Positions 1 through 7,059 of a stretch of 20,276 nt of DNA are shown piece by piece. This DNA is from DASQPE01 sp041488455 (GTDB lineage Bacteria; Gemmatimonadota; Gemmatimonadetes; Gemmatimonadales; GWC2-71-9): the NCBI GenBank assembly GCA_041488455.1, contig JBGPPG010000058.1, forward strand, positions 1 through 20,276, read 5' to 3'. A model generated the notes under the pieces. The model ran no database searches. It was not told the DNA's origin and was given only the letters and a program-made list of their open reading frames with translations. The stretch's first letter is position 1, and every line of letters begins with the position of its first letter. Made by a program: the position numbers and the translations under genes.

Positions 1-288
1 CGCGAGATCGGGATCCGGAAGGCGCTCGGGGCGCGGCGCCGGGATATTCTCGCCCAGTTCGTGGTCGAGGCCGCGACCCTGTCGAGCGCTGGCGCGGCTC
101 TCGGCATCGGCGCGGGTCTCGTCCTCGCCTTCGTGGTTAAAGCGCTCAGCCCGCTGCCGGCGGCGGTGGCGCCCTGGTCCATCGCCGTCGCGGTCGTGCT
201 CGGCGTGGTCGTCGGCGTCGCGGCCGGCGTGTATCCTGCCAGCCGGGCCTCCCGCCTTGATCCCATCGTCGCCCTGAGGGCCGAATGA
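1..288 (+). CDS. ABC transporter permease, MacB/FtsX family, type A (3' part only)
   Basis: This is the C-terminal end of an inner-membrane ABC permease; the 5' part lies outside the window. The reading frame is open from base 1 and begins inside the conserved FtsX-domain cytoplasmic motif REIGIRKALGARRRDI. Two hydrophobic segments follow, then the family-typical ending GVYPASRASRLDPIVALRAE. The GARRRDI motif, the SPLPA stretch and the WSIAVA start of the last membrane segment match the permease at 1652-2896 better than the two others, so I call it type A. Its TGA overlaps the ATG of the next gene (ATGA, 285-288), which indicates translational coupling. By family knowledge such permeases work with a separate MacB-like ATPase in efflux or lipoprotein-type transport. 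No ATPase gene is visible here, and the substrate is unknown. Confidence 0.9.
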   Translation, partial: REIGIRKALGARRRDILAQFVVEAATLSSAGAALGIGAGLVLAFVVKALSPLPAAVAPWSIAVAVVLGVVVGVAAGVYPASRASRLDPIVALRAE

Positions 289-1547
289 CGCCGCTCCGCA
301 GCGCGTCCGCGCTGTTCCGCCTGACCGAGGGCGTCGGCATCGCGCTCGATTCGATCCGGGCCAACAAGGTCCGGGCCGCCCTCACCATCCTTGGCGTCGC
401 GATCGGCGTCACCGTCGTCATCGCCATGGGGGCCGCGATCACCGGGATCAACCGGAGCGTCACCCAGATCCTCGAGGCCGCGGGGCCCAAGACCTTTTTC
501 GTGTTCCGGTTCTTCCAGGGCGGGATCACCGTCTCCGACGGCTCGGATGAGACCAGCCCATGGCGGCGCAATCCCTGGCTGTCGGTCACGGAGGCGGACA
601 TGCTCCGCCGCCTGCCCGCCGTGCGTGACGTGAACATCGGGGAGTACAGCCAGGGCCCGGTGAGCTGGGAGGACGTGAACCTCAAGGGCGTGGACATGGC
701 GGGGTACGGACCGCACTGGATCCAGGTGAACGGCGGCGACATCCTCCAGGGCCGCAACTACACCGAGGCGGAGTACGCCGCGGGCGCGCACGTCGTCGTC
801 ATCAACGACCACCTCGCGAAGTCGCTCTTTCCCCGGCTCGATCCCATCGGGCAAACCATCAAGATCTTCGGCGAGCCGTTCACCGTCGTCGGGATGCACG
901 CCGAGGCGTCGTCGCTCTTCTCCAACGCGGACAAGCCGCGGCTCGCGATTCCGCACACGGTCTTCGTCAAGGTCGCGCAATACCAGAAGGGATTCATGGA
1001 CTTCGCGGTGGTGCCCACGGACTCGGCGACCATCCAGGAAGCGCAGGATCAGGTGGTGGCGGCGCTCCGGAGCGAGCGGGGGCTTCGGCCCGGCGAGGAC
1101 AACAACTTCGCCGTGGTCACCCAGAACAAGCTGCTCGATACCTTCAACAGCATCACCGCGGGCTTCTTTGTCGCGATGATCGCCCTGTCGAGCGTCGGCC
1201 TCATGGTGGGCGGCGTCGGCGTCGTGGCGATCATGATGATCTCGGTGACCGAGCGCACCCGGGAGATCGGGGTCCGCAAGGCGCTCGGCGCAACGCGTCG
1301 CGAGATCATGTTCCAGTTCCTGGTCGAGGCGGCCACGCTTACGCTCGTGGGCTGCCTGATCGGCATGGGCCTCGGCGCCCTTACGGCGTGGGCAGTCCGA
1401 ACGTTCAGCCCGATTCCGGCGGCGGTACCGCTCGCCTCCGTGGTCGCGGCCGTGTTCGCCTCGATCCTCACCGGCGTGCTGTTCGGGCTCTACCCCGCGA
1501 GCAAGGCGTCACGCCTGGATCCGGTGGAGGCGCTGAGGTACGAGTAG
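285..1547 (+). CDS. ABC transporter permease, MacB/FtsX family, type B
   Basis: A 420-residue inner-membrane permease with the standard MacB-like layout lacking an ATPase domain. It has a short cytoplasmic N-terminus with the SIRANKVRAALTILGV motif, and a first membrane helix at about residues 31-53. A large extracytoplasmic MacB_PCD-type core follows to about residue 285. The C-terminal FtsX domain has three helices and the cytoplasmic motif TREIGVRKALGATRREI, and the protein ends LYPASKASRLDPVEALRYE. The start codon overlaps the stop of the preceding permease, so the two are probably co-translated and may form a heterodimer. The closest relative in the window is the permease at 2900-4138: both have GATRREI and FLVEAATLT. 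Function is assigned at family level only; the substrate cannot be read from the sequence. Confidence 0.93.
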   Translation: MTPLRSASALFRLTEGVGIALDSIRANKVRAALTILGVAIGVTVVIAMGAAITGINRSVTQILEAAGPKTFFVFRFFQGGITVSDGSDETSPWRRNPWLSVTEADMLRRLPAVRDVNIGEYSQGPVSWEDVNLKGVDMAGYGPHWIQVNGGDILQGRNYTEAEYAAGAHVVVINDHLAKSLFPRLDPIGQTIKIFGEPFTVVGMHAEASSLFSNADKPRLAIPHTVFVKVAQYQKGFMDFAVVPTDSATIQEAQDQVVAALRSERGLRPGEDNNFAVVTQNKLLDTFNSITAGFFVAMIALSSVGLMVGGVGVVAIMMISVTERTREIGVRKALGATRREIMFQFLVEAATLTLVGCLIGMGLGALTAWAVRTFSPIPAAVPLASVVAAVFASILTGVLFGLYPASKASRLDPVEALRYE

Positions 1548-1556
1548 AGAACCGCC

Positions 1557-1636
1557 TGAACAGTGAACGGTAAACAGTGAACAGGGGCCCCGGTGTACAG
1601 CCGAGCCCCTGTTCACTGTTCACTGTTCACTGTTCC
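1557..1636. repeat. Heptamer repeat array, family 1 (TGAACAG), forming a hairpin
   Basis: Four 7-bp units on the left (TGAACAG, TGAACGG, TAAACAG, TGAACAG; 1557-1584) are followed by GGGC. On the right are GCCC and four inverted units (CTGTTCA three times, then CTGTTCC; 1609-1636). Pairing 1557-1588 with 1605-1636 gives a 32-bp stem with three mismatches; the inner 16 bp are perfect, with a 16-nt loop at 1589-1604. There is no T-run after it, so it is not a classical terminator. It fills most of the spacer between two co-directional permease genes. Confidence 0.9.
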
Positions 1637-1640
1637 TGTT

Positions 1641-1646
1641 TACGTT
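1641..1646 (+). promoter_or_regulatory. Possible -10 element (TACGTT) just upstream of a start codon
   Basis: The hexamer fits the TAnnnT pattern and ends 5 nt before the ATG at 1652. There is no Shine-Dalgarno sequence between the repeat hairpin and this ATG. This spacing fits a leaderless or nearly leaderless transcript. No convincing -35 is seen because the expected region lies inside the repeat arm. Weak evidence. Confidence 0.3.
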
Positions 1647-1651
1647 GTGCC

Positions 1652-2896
1652 ATGCCTCTCTCCGAAGCCGTCCGCCTCGCCCTCCAGGCGATCCTCGGTG
1701 CCAAGCTGCGCTCTTTCTTCACGCTCCTCGGCATCATCGTCTCGGTCGGCTTTCTCGTCGTCGTGGTCGCGATCATCCAGGGCATGAATGCCTATGTCCG
1801 CGAGAATCTGACCGGCGCGATGATCGGGACCAACGCCTTCCAGCTCCGCCGCAGCCCCATCTCCGTCGGCCTGCTCGACGACGAGCAGCTCAAGACGATC
1901 GCCAAGCGGCCCCTGGTTACCCGCGAAGACGCCGAGGTAGTGGCGAAGGCGCTGCCGGATGCCCAGGCGGTGGCGCTCCAGTCAGGCTGGCCGACGCCGG
2001 TGAGCGACGTCCAGACCGGGAATCGCACGGTCACGAACGTGCTGGTGTTCGGGGTCACGGCGCCCTACCAGCTCGTCCAGGACTACCGCTTCGCCTTCGG
2101 CGCGCCGCTCGCCGACCCCGACGTCCGCGAGCGGCGGTACGCCGTCGTCCTTGGCTGGGACATCGCCCGCGAGCTGTTCGACGAGCCGGGGGCCGCGGTA
2201 GGGAAGACCGTCCGGGTCGCGGGCTACGAGCTGACCGTGAAGGGCGTCATCGCGAAGAAGGGCCGTGTGCTCGGGCAGTCCTTCGACGGGTTCGTGCTGA
2301 TTCCGTTCACGACGTTCGAGTCCATGTACGGCCGCCGCAAGACCACCGTGGTCTCGGTGAAGATGCTGACCGCCGACGCGATCGACGACGCGATGGCCCG
2401 TACCGAGGAAGCCATGCGGGTCGCCCACCGCCTCCGGCCCGGGGAGAGCAACGACTTCACGGTGGACAAGGCCGACGCGCTGGTCGCCTTTTGGAAGAGC
2501 CTCACCCGTGTGCTCTTCACCGCCATTCCCGCGGTCGTCGGCATCGGCATCGTCGTTGGCGGAATCGTGATCATGAACATCATGCTGATGAGCGTGAACG
2601 AGCGCACCCGCGAGATCGGTCTTCGAAAGTCCCTCGGCGCCCGCCGGCGCGACATCCGCCGCCAGTTCCTCGTCGAGTCGGTCATCCTCGCCGCGCTGGG
2701 CGGTGCGTTCGGCATCCTCGGGGGATGGCTGCTCGCCTTGTCCGTCGCCCAGTTCACCCCGCTGCCGGCCCGCATCACGACCTGGTCCATCGCCGTGGCC
2801 CTCGCCCTCGGCGCGGGCAGCGGCATTGTCTTCGGCGTGTATCCGGCGACCCGGGCCGCCCGGCTCGATCCGATCAGCGCCCTCCGGGTGGAGTAG
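1652..2896 (+). CDS. ABC transporter permease, MacB/FtsX family, type A
   Basis: A 414-residue permease. I start it at the ATG at 1652 (MPLSEAVRLALQAI) because an upstream in-frame GTG at 1577 would translate the repeat hairpin into residues foreign to the family. The first membrane helix is at about residues 20-44 after the KLRSFFTLLGI motif. An extracytoplasmic core domain follows, then an FtsX domain with the motif TREIGLRKSLGARRRDI, and the end GVYPATRAARLDPISALRVE. It resembles the truncated type A permease at the window start (GARRRDI, LPA, WSIAVA) more than its immediate neighbours. Three bases separate it from the next permease, so the two form a co-transcribed pair. No ATPase domain is present; the partner ATPase and substrate are unknown. 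Confidence 0.93.
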   Translation: MPLSEAVRLALQAILGAKLRSFFTLLGIIVSVGFLVVVVAIIQGMNAYVRENLTGAMIGTNAFQLRRSPISVGLLDDEQLKTIAKRPLVTREDAEVVAKALPDAQAVALQSGWPTPVSDVQTGNRTVTNVLVFGVTAPYQLVQDYRFAFGAPLADPDVRERRYAVVLGWDIARELFDEPGAAVGKTVRVAGYELTVKGVIAKKGRVLGQSFDGFVLIPFTTFESMYGRRKTTVVSVKMLTADAIDDAMARTEEAMRVAHRLRPGESNDFTVDKADALVAFWKSLTRVLFTAIPAVVGIGIVVGGIVIMNIMLMSVNERTREIGLRKSLGARRRDIRRQFLVESVILAALGGAFGILGGWLLALSVAQFTPLPARITTWSIAVALALGAGSGIVFGVYPATRAARLDPISALRVE

Positions 2897-2899
2897 CCG

Positions 2900-4138
2900 A
2901 TGCTGTTGCGCAACCTGGACGAGGGTGTCGGGATGGCCCTCGACGCCATCTGGGCGAACAAGCTGCGCTCGGCGCTGACCATCCTCGGCGTCGTCATCGG
3001 CGTCACCACCGTGATGGCGATCGCGTCCATGGTCCAGGGGATCCGCACCCAGATCTTCAACGCAATCGAGACGGCGGGGCCCACGGCGTTCTACGTGGTG
3101 CGTTTCTTCTCCCAGACCCCACTCAACCCCGACCGGCTGCCCTACGAGGTCCGAATCCGCCCCGTGCTCGAACGCTCCGACGCGGAGGCGCTCACGCGCG
3201 TGCCCGAGCTTGCCTACGCGGCGCTCTGGGTCCAGCTCTTTCAGCGCGTGGACTATCAGGGAGAGCGGACCCAGACCGTGACGGTCTTCGGAGCCGACGA
3301 CGGCTTCATGGAAATCCAGGGCGGCACGCTGCTTCGCGGCCGGCTGTTCAGTCGGGCCGAGCTGGACGGCGATCCGGTCGTGGTCCTGGAAGCAGGGGTG
3401 GCCGAGCGGCTCTTCGGTCAGGTGGACCCGCTGGGGCGGTTCGTACGGATCGGGCCCAAGTCGGTGCGCGTGATCGGCATCTGGCAGAAGCCGGGCAACA
3501 TCTTCGAGCCGCCGGGCCAGGAGACGGCCGGGACCGTCCCGTTCGAGTTCGTTCGCCAGAACTACCGCTACGACACCACCAACGGTCTGTTCATCGCGGC
3601 AAAGCCACGCACCGGTGTGACGGTAGATCAGGCCAAGGATCTCGTGACGGCGGCGCTCCGCCGGGTCCGGAACCTCCGGCCCGGAATGCCCGATACGTTC
3701 GATCTCATCACCCAGGATCAGATCCTCGCGGTCGTGAGCAACTTCACGTCCTATTTTTTCGTGGCGATGGTGGCGCTGTCGAGCGTCGCGCTGCTGGTCG
3801 GCGGGATCGGGGTGATGGCGATCATGATGGTCTCGGTTACGGATCGCACCCGGGAGATCGGCTTGCGAAAAGCGCTCGGGGCTACGCGGCGTGAGATCCT
3901 CTGGCAGTTCCTCGTCGAGGCGGCGACGCTCACGTCGATCGGCGGGGCGGTCGGGATCGCGTTCGGGCTTGGCGCGGGGGAGCTGCTCAAGCTGCTCCTG
4001 AGCCTGCAGTCCGAGGTTCCGCTCTGGAGCGCCGCGCTCGCTGCGGGAGTGAGCATCGCGATCGGTCTCGTCTTCGGCCTCTATCCGGCCAACCGGGCCG
4101 CCCGGATGGATCCGGTAGAGGCACTGCGGCACGAATGA
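2900..4138 (+). CDS. ABC transporter permease, MacB/FtsX family, type B
   Basis: A 412-residue permease starting 3 bp after the previous stop. The N-terminal AIWANKLRSALTILGVVIGV segment leads into the first membrane helix at about residues 22-46. The middle is an extracytoplasmic MacB_PCD-like core. The C-terminal FtsX domain carries TREIGLRKALGATRREI and FLVEAATLTS, and the protein ends LYPANRAARMDPVEALRHE. It aligns by eye with the type B permease at 285-1547 along its length, including the FFVAM-ALSSV helix and LRPG before the last domain. Together with the type A gene upstream it repeats the A-B order of the first pair. It is the last gene of the forward block; the next gene is convergent after 2 bp. 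Confidence 0.93.
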   Translation: MLLRNLDEGVGMALDAIWANKLRSALTILGVVIGVTTVMAIASMVQGIRTQIFNAIETAGPTAFYVVRFFSQTPLNPDRLPYEVRIRPVLERSDAEALTRVPELAYAALWVQLFQRVDYQGERTQTVTVFGADDGFMEIQGGTLLRGRLFSRAELDGDPVVVLEAGVAERLFGQVDPLGRFVRIGPKSVRVIGIWQKPGNIFEPPGQETAGTVPFEFVRQNYRYDTTNGLFIAAKPRTGVTVDQAKDLVTAALRRVRNLRPGMPDTFDLITQDQILAVVSNFTSYFFVAMVALSSVALLVGGIGVMAIMMVSVTDRTREIGLRKALGATRREILWQFLVEAATLTSIGGAVGIAFGLGAGELLKLLLSLQSEVPLWSAALAAGVSIAIGLVFGLYPANRAARMDPVEALRHE

Positions 4139-4140
4139 GG

Positions 4141-4938
4141 TCAGCCCGGGCCGAGGCCGATCTCGCGGAGCCGGGCTTCGAGCCCCTGCACCACGCCCTC
4201 GTCCACGCCCCACGTCGCGACCCAGAGCCTGGGACTGCCACCGTAGAACTCGTAGCGCAGCAATGCGTCGTTCAGGTTGGTGGCGGTCCCGGCAAAATCG
4301 AGCGGGGGCCGGTTCACCAGGACCACGCCCTCGAAGGCCCCCGCGGTGCCGACGATGCGGTACGCATCCCCCTCCCCGAGTCCTGCGACTCCTCCCTCCC
4401 GCGCCAGCCCGGTAGGGCCCATGATCCGGGCGTAGCATACTTCCGGTGAAAGCGAGGTCGGCGCCGCGACCCACGCCACCCGCCTCGGCATGCCGCGATG
4501 GCGGCTCAGGTAGTGCCGCAGCCCGCGAAGCTCGTAGCGCCATCCGCGGCTCGTGCCGTCATACTCCTCGTCCCATTCGGCCCCCGCACCGAATCCGGCA
4601 TGGACTACCCGGAGCGTGGTCCGCCCGCCTTCACCCTCGATGAAGTAGTCCACGACCAGCTCCACCAGGCGACCCGCCGAGTCCCGCCGCGGCTCCACCG
4701 TCCGCAGGTGGCGGTTGGGCTCCCACACCTCGATGCGCGCCGTCGCTCCATTCTGCCCACCCCACGACAGCCACATGCTTCCGCCTGCTCCCGGCTCGAC
4801 CGTGGCCTCGAGCGGGAACCACCGCATCAGCTCCTCGGCGTCGGTGAGCGCCCGCCATACGGCCTCGGCCGGCGCGTCGATCACGATCCGCTCCTCGAGC
4901 GAGCGCGGCGCGCCTGGATCCACCGAATCAGGATCCAT
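4141..4938 (-). CDS. SRPBCC (AHSA1-like) protein with a long C-terminal domain
   Basis: A 265-residue protein. Residues 12-150 look like an SRPBCC/AHSA1 hydrophobic-pocket fold: IVIDAPAEAVWRALTDAEEL near the start, then MRWFPLEATVEPGAGG, the GGRTTLRVVHAGF strand, and a C-terminal helix with GWRYELRGLRHYLSRHRG. The usual family length is about 140-160 residues, so the remaining roughly 110 residues are an extra region I cannot assign. The gene is third in a tight operon: its ATG overlaps the end of the HTH regulator by 11 bp, and a strong GGAGGAGG ribosome binding site lies upstream of the ATG. Such proteins next to ArsR-like regulators are common, but their ligands are mostly unknown. No enzymatic residues can be named. 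Confidence 0.82.
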   Translation of the reverse strand: MDPDSVDPGAPRSLEERIVIDAPAEAVWRALTDAEELMRWFPLEATVEPGAGGSMWLSWGGQNGATARIEVWEPNRHLRTVEPRRDSAGRLVELVVDYFIEGEGGRTTLRVVHAGFGAGAEWDEEYDGTSRGWRYELRGLRHYLSRHRGMPRRVAWVAAPTSLSPEVCYARIMGPTGLAREGGVAGLGEGDAYRIVGTAGAFEGVVLVNRPPLDFAGTATNLNDALLRYEFYGGSPRLWVATWGVDEGVVQGLEARLREIGLGPG

Positions 4939-5590
4939 CGGGATCCTCCTCCGCCGGGGCCACAGCCGGGTAGGCCCCGAGCAGGAACCGGAACGCGCGC
5001 CCGCCCCCGTCCGCGTGGTACTTCGCGGCCAGGCCGGCGAGCGTCGTCGTCAGCTCTTCGGTGAACGCGGCCCGGTCGGCGGCCGACTTGAACCGGACGT
5101 CGGTTTCGAGCGCTAGAGTGGCGAGCGGCTTTCCTGCCCGGTCCGCCCGGCTGCGGAGAACGGCGAGATCCCGCAGCGCACGAGCGACGGCAGTGATCAG
5201 GTAGGCGGCGGAAAACCGGTCCCGGGCGTCTCCCGTCGCGGGGTCGGTGCCGAGCGCGCCCAGCACGTCGGGGCTGATGAGGTACGAGCGCGCTGAGGCC
5301 CGCATGACGCGCTCCGTACAGTTTCCTTTGCGTCGCTCTTCCACGAGCTCGACCAACCCAGCCTTCTCGAGCTCGCGAAGATGGTAGTTGACCCGCTGCC
5401 GCGTCATGCCGACCTGATGCGCCACACCCGCAGCGGAGGCTGGCGCGGCGAGCGCGGCGAGGAGGCGGACGCGGTCGGGGTTGAGCAGGGCGGCCGCCTG
5501 CCCCGCTCCGCGCACGACCTGGACCGATTCGAGCGGAGAGTGATCGCCTGGTGGCTCGTGGGCGCGGGACGCGGCTCCGCGGCTACGCAT
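4928..5590 (-). CDS. ArsR-like winged helix-turn-helix transcriptional regulator
   Basis: A 220-residue protein. I start it at the ATG at 5590, which overlaps the upstream SRPBCC gene by 8 bp; longer in-frame starts would run antisense-like residues into that gene. A winged helix lies at about residues 33-100: NPDRVRLLAALAAPASAAGV, then the helix-turn-helix with MTRQRVNYHLRELEKAGLVE as the recognition part, and a wing with EERRKGN. There is no obvious metal-binding cysteine pair, so it is probably not a metal sensor. The C-terminal half is alpha-helical with unknown ligand. It sits between two SRPBCC genes with overlaps on both sides, so all three are co-translated. It may autoregulate the operon through the palindromes upstream at 6061-6099 (inference). 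Confidence 0.85.
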   Translation of the reverse strand: MRSRGAASRAHEPPGDHSPLESVQVVRGAGQAAALLNPDRVRLLAALAAPASAAGVAHQVGMTRQRVNYHLRELEKAGLVELVEERRKGNCTERVMRASARSYLISPDVLGALGTDPATGDARDRFSAAYLITAVARALRDLAVLRSRADRAGKPLATLALETDVRFKSAADRAAFTEELTTTLAGLAAKYHADGGGRAFRFLLGAYPAVAPAEEDPDGS

Positions 5591-6014
5591 CGAGGCGTTT
5601 CTCGTAAGGAACCACCTCACCATACTCCAGCGAGCGCCGAAGGATCCGGAGATACATCGCCCAGCAATAGGTGGAGATCCGCCAGTGCTCATTCGGGACG
5701 GGCCAGCCGGTGTGGCGGAACCGGAGCTGGGTCTTGTCGCCCGCGCTCTCGAGTCGAATGCCCACCCGCGTCCCGAGCCAGTCCTGGTCCGCCTTCACGA
5801 TTTCGAGCTCGAACTCGGCGGACGCAGTGGCTTGGCTCACCCGGGCGCGCCAGTCGTACCCGGGACCGAACCAGAGCTCGAATTCGGCGCCCTGGATGGG
5901 TTGGCCGCTGGACCGCTTGGTCCACCAGGAATCGAGCCCTTGGGGCGTGCTCACCGCCGCGTAGACCCGCTCCAGCGGTGCGTTGATGGGGAAGTCGTGG
6001 TAGATGTCGGCCAT
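5583..6014 (-). CDS. SRPBCC (AHSA1-like) domain protein, first gene of the operon
   Basis: A 143-residue protein of normal size for a single SRPBCC/START-like domain. The start chosen is the ATG at 6014 (MADIYHDFPINAPLERVYAAV). The longer open frame upstream would swallow the promoter region and encodes no recognisable domain. Family features are INAPLERVYAAVSTPQGLDSWW at residues 9-30, then alternating strands, and a final helix SWALYLR-like stretch (CWAMYLRILRRSLEYG) near the end. No function beyond binding a hydrophobic ligand can be inferred. It is the first gene after a strong predicted promoter and overlaps the regulator gene by 8 bp. Confidence 0.83.
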   Translation of the reverse strand: MADIYHDFPINAPLERVYAAVSTPQGLDSWWTKRSSGQPIQGAEFELWFGPGYDWRARVSQATASAEFELEIVKADQDWLGTRVGIRLESAGDKTQLRFRHTGWPVPNEHWRISTYCWAMYLRILRRSLEYGEVVPYEKRLDA

Positions 6015-6054
6015 GGCGCTGACCCGGGCAGGGGGATTCGAGGACCTTGGGCCC

Positions 6055-6083
6055 AGTGTATGTCCGACAATATTTCTTGTCAA
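6055..6083 (-). promoter_or_regulatory. Strong sigma70-type promoter for the SRPBCC-HTH operon
   Basis: Read on the minus strand, a perfect -35 TTGACA (6083-6078) is separated by exactly 17 bp from TACACT (6060-6055), a 4/6 match to TATAAT with both TA and the final T conserved. Transcription would start around 6048, roughly 35 nt before the ATG at 6014. This is the most consensus-like promoter in the window, and it is AT-rich against a GC-rich background. Confidence 0.7.
6061..6069. promoter_or_regulatory. Palindrome TGTCCGACA, possible operator
   Basis: A 9-bp palindrome with a single central base lies directly against the -10 hexamer of the minus-strand promoter, inside the -35/-10 spacer. 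A related half-site, TGTCG, recurs at 6096-6100. The position would let a repressor block RNA polymerase. The ArsR-like protein encoded by the operon is the natural candidate (inference). Confidence 0.4.
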
Positions 6084-6099
6084 GACATGCATATATGTC
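6084..6099. promoter_or_regulatory. Inverted repeat GACAT-N6-ATGTC, possible operator
   Basis: A perfect 5-bp inverted repeat around an AT-rich centre (GACATGCATATATGTC; 12 of 16 positions symmetric). It abuts the minus-strand -35 element on its upstream side. ArsR-family operators are usually AT-rich imperfect palindromes, so this fits an autoregulatory site, or a site shared with the divergent gene at 6154. Confidence 0.4.
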
Positions 6100-6153
6100 G
6101 GTGTGCAAGGAGCCGACCCTCCCGCATCTCCCTCCGACCCCAAGGAGGCACTG

Positions 6154-7059
6154 ATGCGTACCCCACAGGTTTTCTGGCTCGCGATCGGACTCACCACCCT
6201 GGCCTGCAACCACCGACGCGTCACGCCCGGCGAAGCCGAGCGGCGTGATGGCCTCGCCTCGGTCGAGTCGAAGGTCGAGGTCAACATGGCTCAACGCGCG
6301 GCGGCCCCAGCGGCGACGGACGAGGCCCTCACCGGCAGCGTCACCCCCGGGACCCAGCCGTCCGACAACCCCTTCGCCCTGGGGTGGGACGACGATCCGA
6401 CCGTGATGATCATCCGCACCGGCACCGCCAGCATCCGGATCGACTCCCTCGAGCCCGCCCTCGCCCTCGTCCGCGCCCTCGCCGGCCGGGTCGGCGGTTA
6501 TGTGGCCAACACCGAGGTCCAGGCAGGGACGGCTCAATACCGCCAGGCGACGCTGGAAGTGAAGGTGCCCGCGAGCCGATTCGACGATCTGGTGGCCGGC
6601 CTTCAGCCCCTCGGCAAACTCGAATCCGTGAACGTGACCGCGCAGGACGTCGGTGAGGAGTATGTGGACGTGGGCGCGCGGGTCACGAACTCCCGCCGTC
6701 TCGAGAGCCGCCTGATCGACCTCCTCGCGACCCGGACGGGCCGGCTCCAGGACGTGCTGACCGTGGAGCGTGAGCTGGCGCGCGTGCGCGAGGAGATCGA
6801 GCGCTATGAGGGCCGGCTTCGCTATCTCAAGAGCCGGGCCGCGATGAGCTCGCTCTCGATCACGGTGCACGAGCCGTTGCCCGTCGGCGGCAGCCCGGAC
6901 AACGTGCTGGTGCGGGCGTTCGAGCGGGCGTGGCGCAACTTCCTGGAGCTCGCAGCCGGCTTCATCGCCTCGCTTGGCGTGCTGGTGCCGGTCGTGCTTG
7001 CCGGGGGCACCGCGGTGTGGGGCATCCGGAGGCTCCGCCGGCCGGCGCAACAGGTGTGA
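6154..7059 (+). CDS. DUF4349-family lipoprotein with C-terminal membrane anchor
   Basis: A 301-residue protein starting at the ATG at 6154, preceded by a strong AAGGAGG site (6142-6148). A lipoprotein signal peptide is visible: hydrophobic residues 6-17 followed by the lipobox LTTLAC with the acceptor Cys18. Residues from about 80 form the DUF4349 region: IRTGTASIRIDSLEPAL, GRVGGYVANTEVQ, LEVKVPASRFDDLV, then a helical stretch with VEREL-RVREEIERYEGRL typical of the family's coiled coil. A hydrophobic segment at about residues 268-291 is a likely second membrane span before a basic tail. The family's function is unknown. The stop codon falls within the first unit of the downstream heptamer array. 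Confidence 0.85.
   Translation: MRTPQVFWLAIGLTTLACNHRRVTPGEAERRDGLASVESKVEVNMAQRAAAPAATDEALTGSVTPGTQPSDNPFALGWDDDPTVMIIRTGTASIRIDSLEPALALVRALAGRVGGYVANTEVQAGTAQYRQATLEVKVPASRFDDLVAGLQPLGKLESVNVTAQDVGEEYVDVGARVTNSRRLESRLIDLLATRTGRLQDVLTVERELARVREEIERYEGRLRYLKSRAAMSSLSITVHEPLPVGGSPDNVLVRAFERAWRNFLELAAGFIASLGVLVPVVLAGGTAVWGIRRLRRPAQQV

Noticed and set aside
1557..1636. Rho-independent terminator between permeases
   Set aside because: The stem is much longer than usual and is not followed by a T-run; it is better described as a repeat hairpin.
1645..3894. 749-codon open frame on the plus strand in another phase
   Set aside because: It is a frame-shifted shadow of the two permeases, rich in Arg/Pro/His, with no membrane helices.
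1982..4543. 853-codon open frame on the minus strand
   Set aside because: It lies antisense to two clear permease genes and has low-complexity Arg/Gly/Asp/His composition; it is a by-product of the high GC3 bias.
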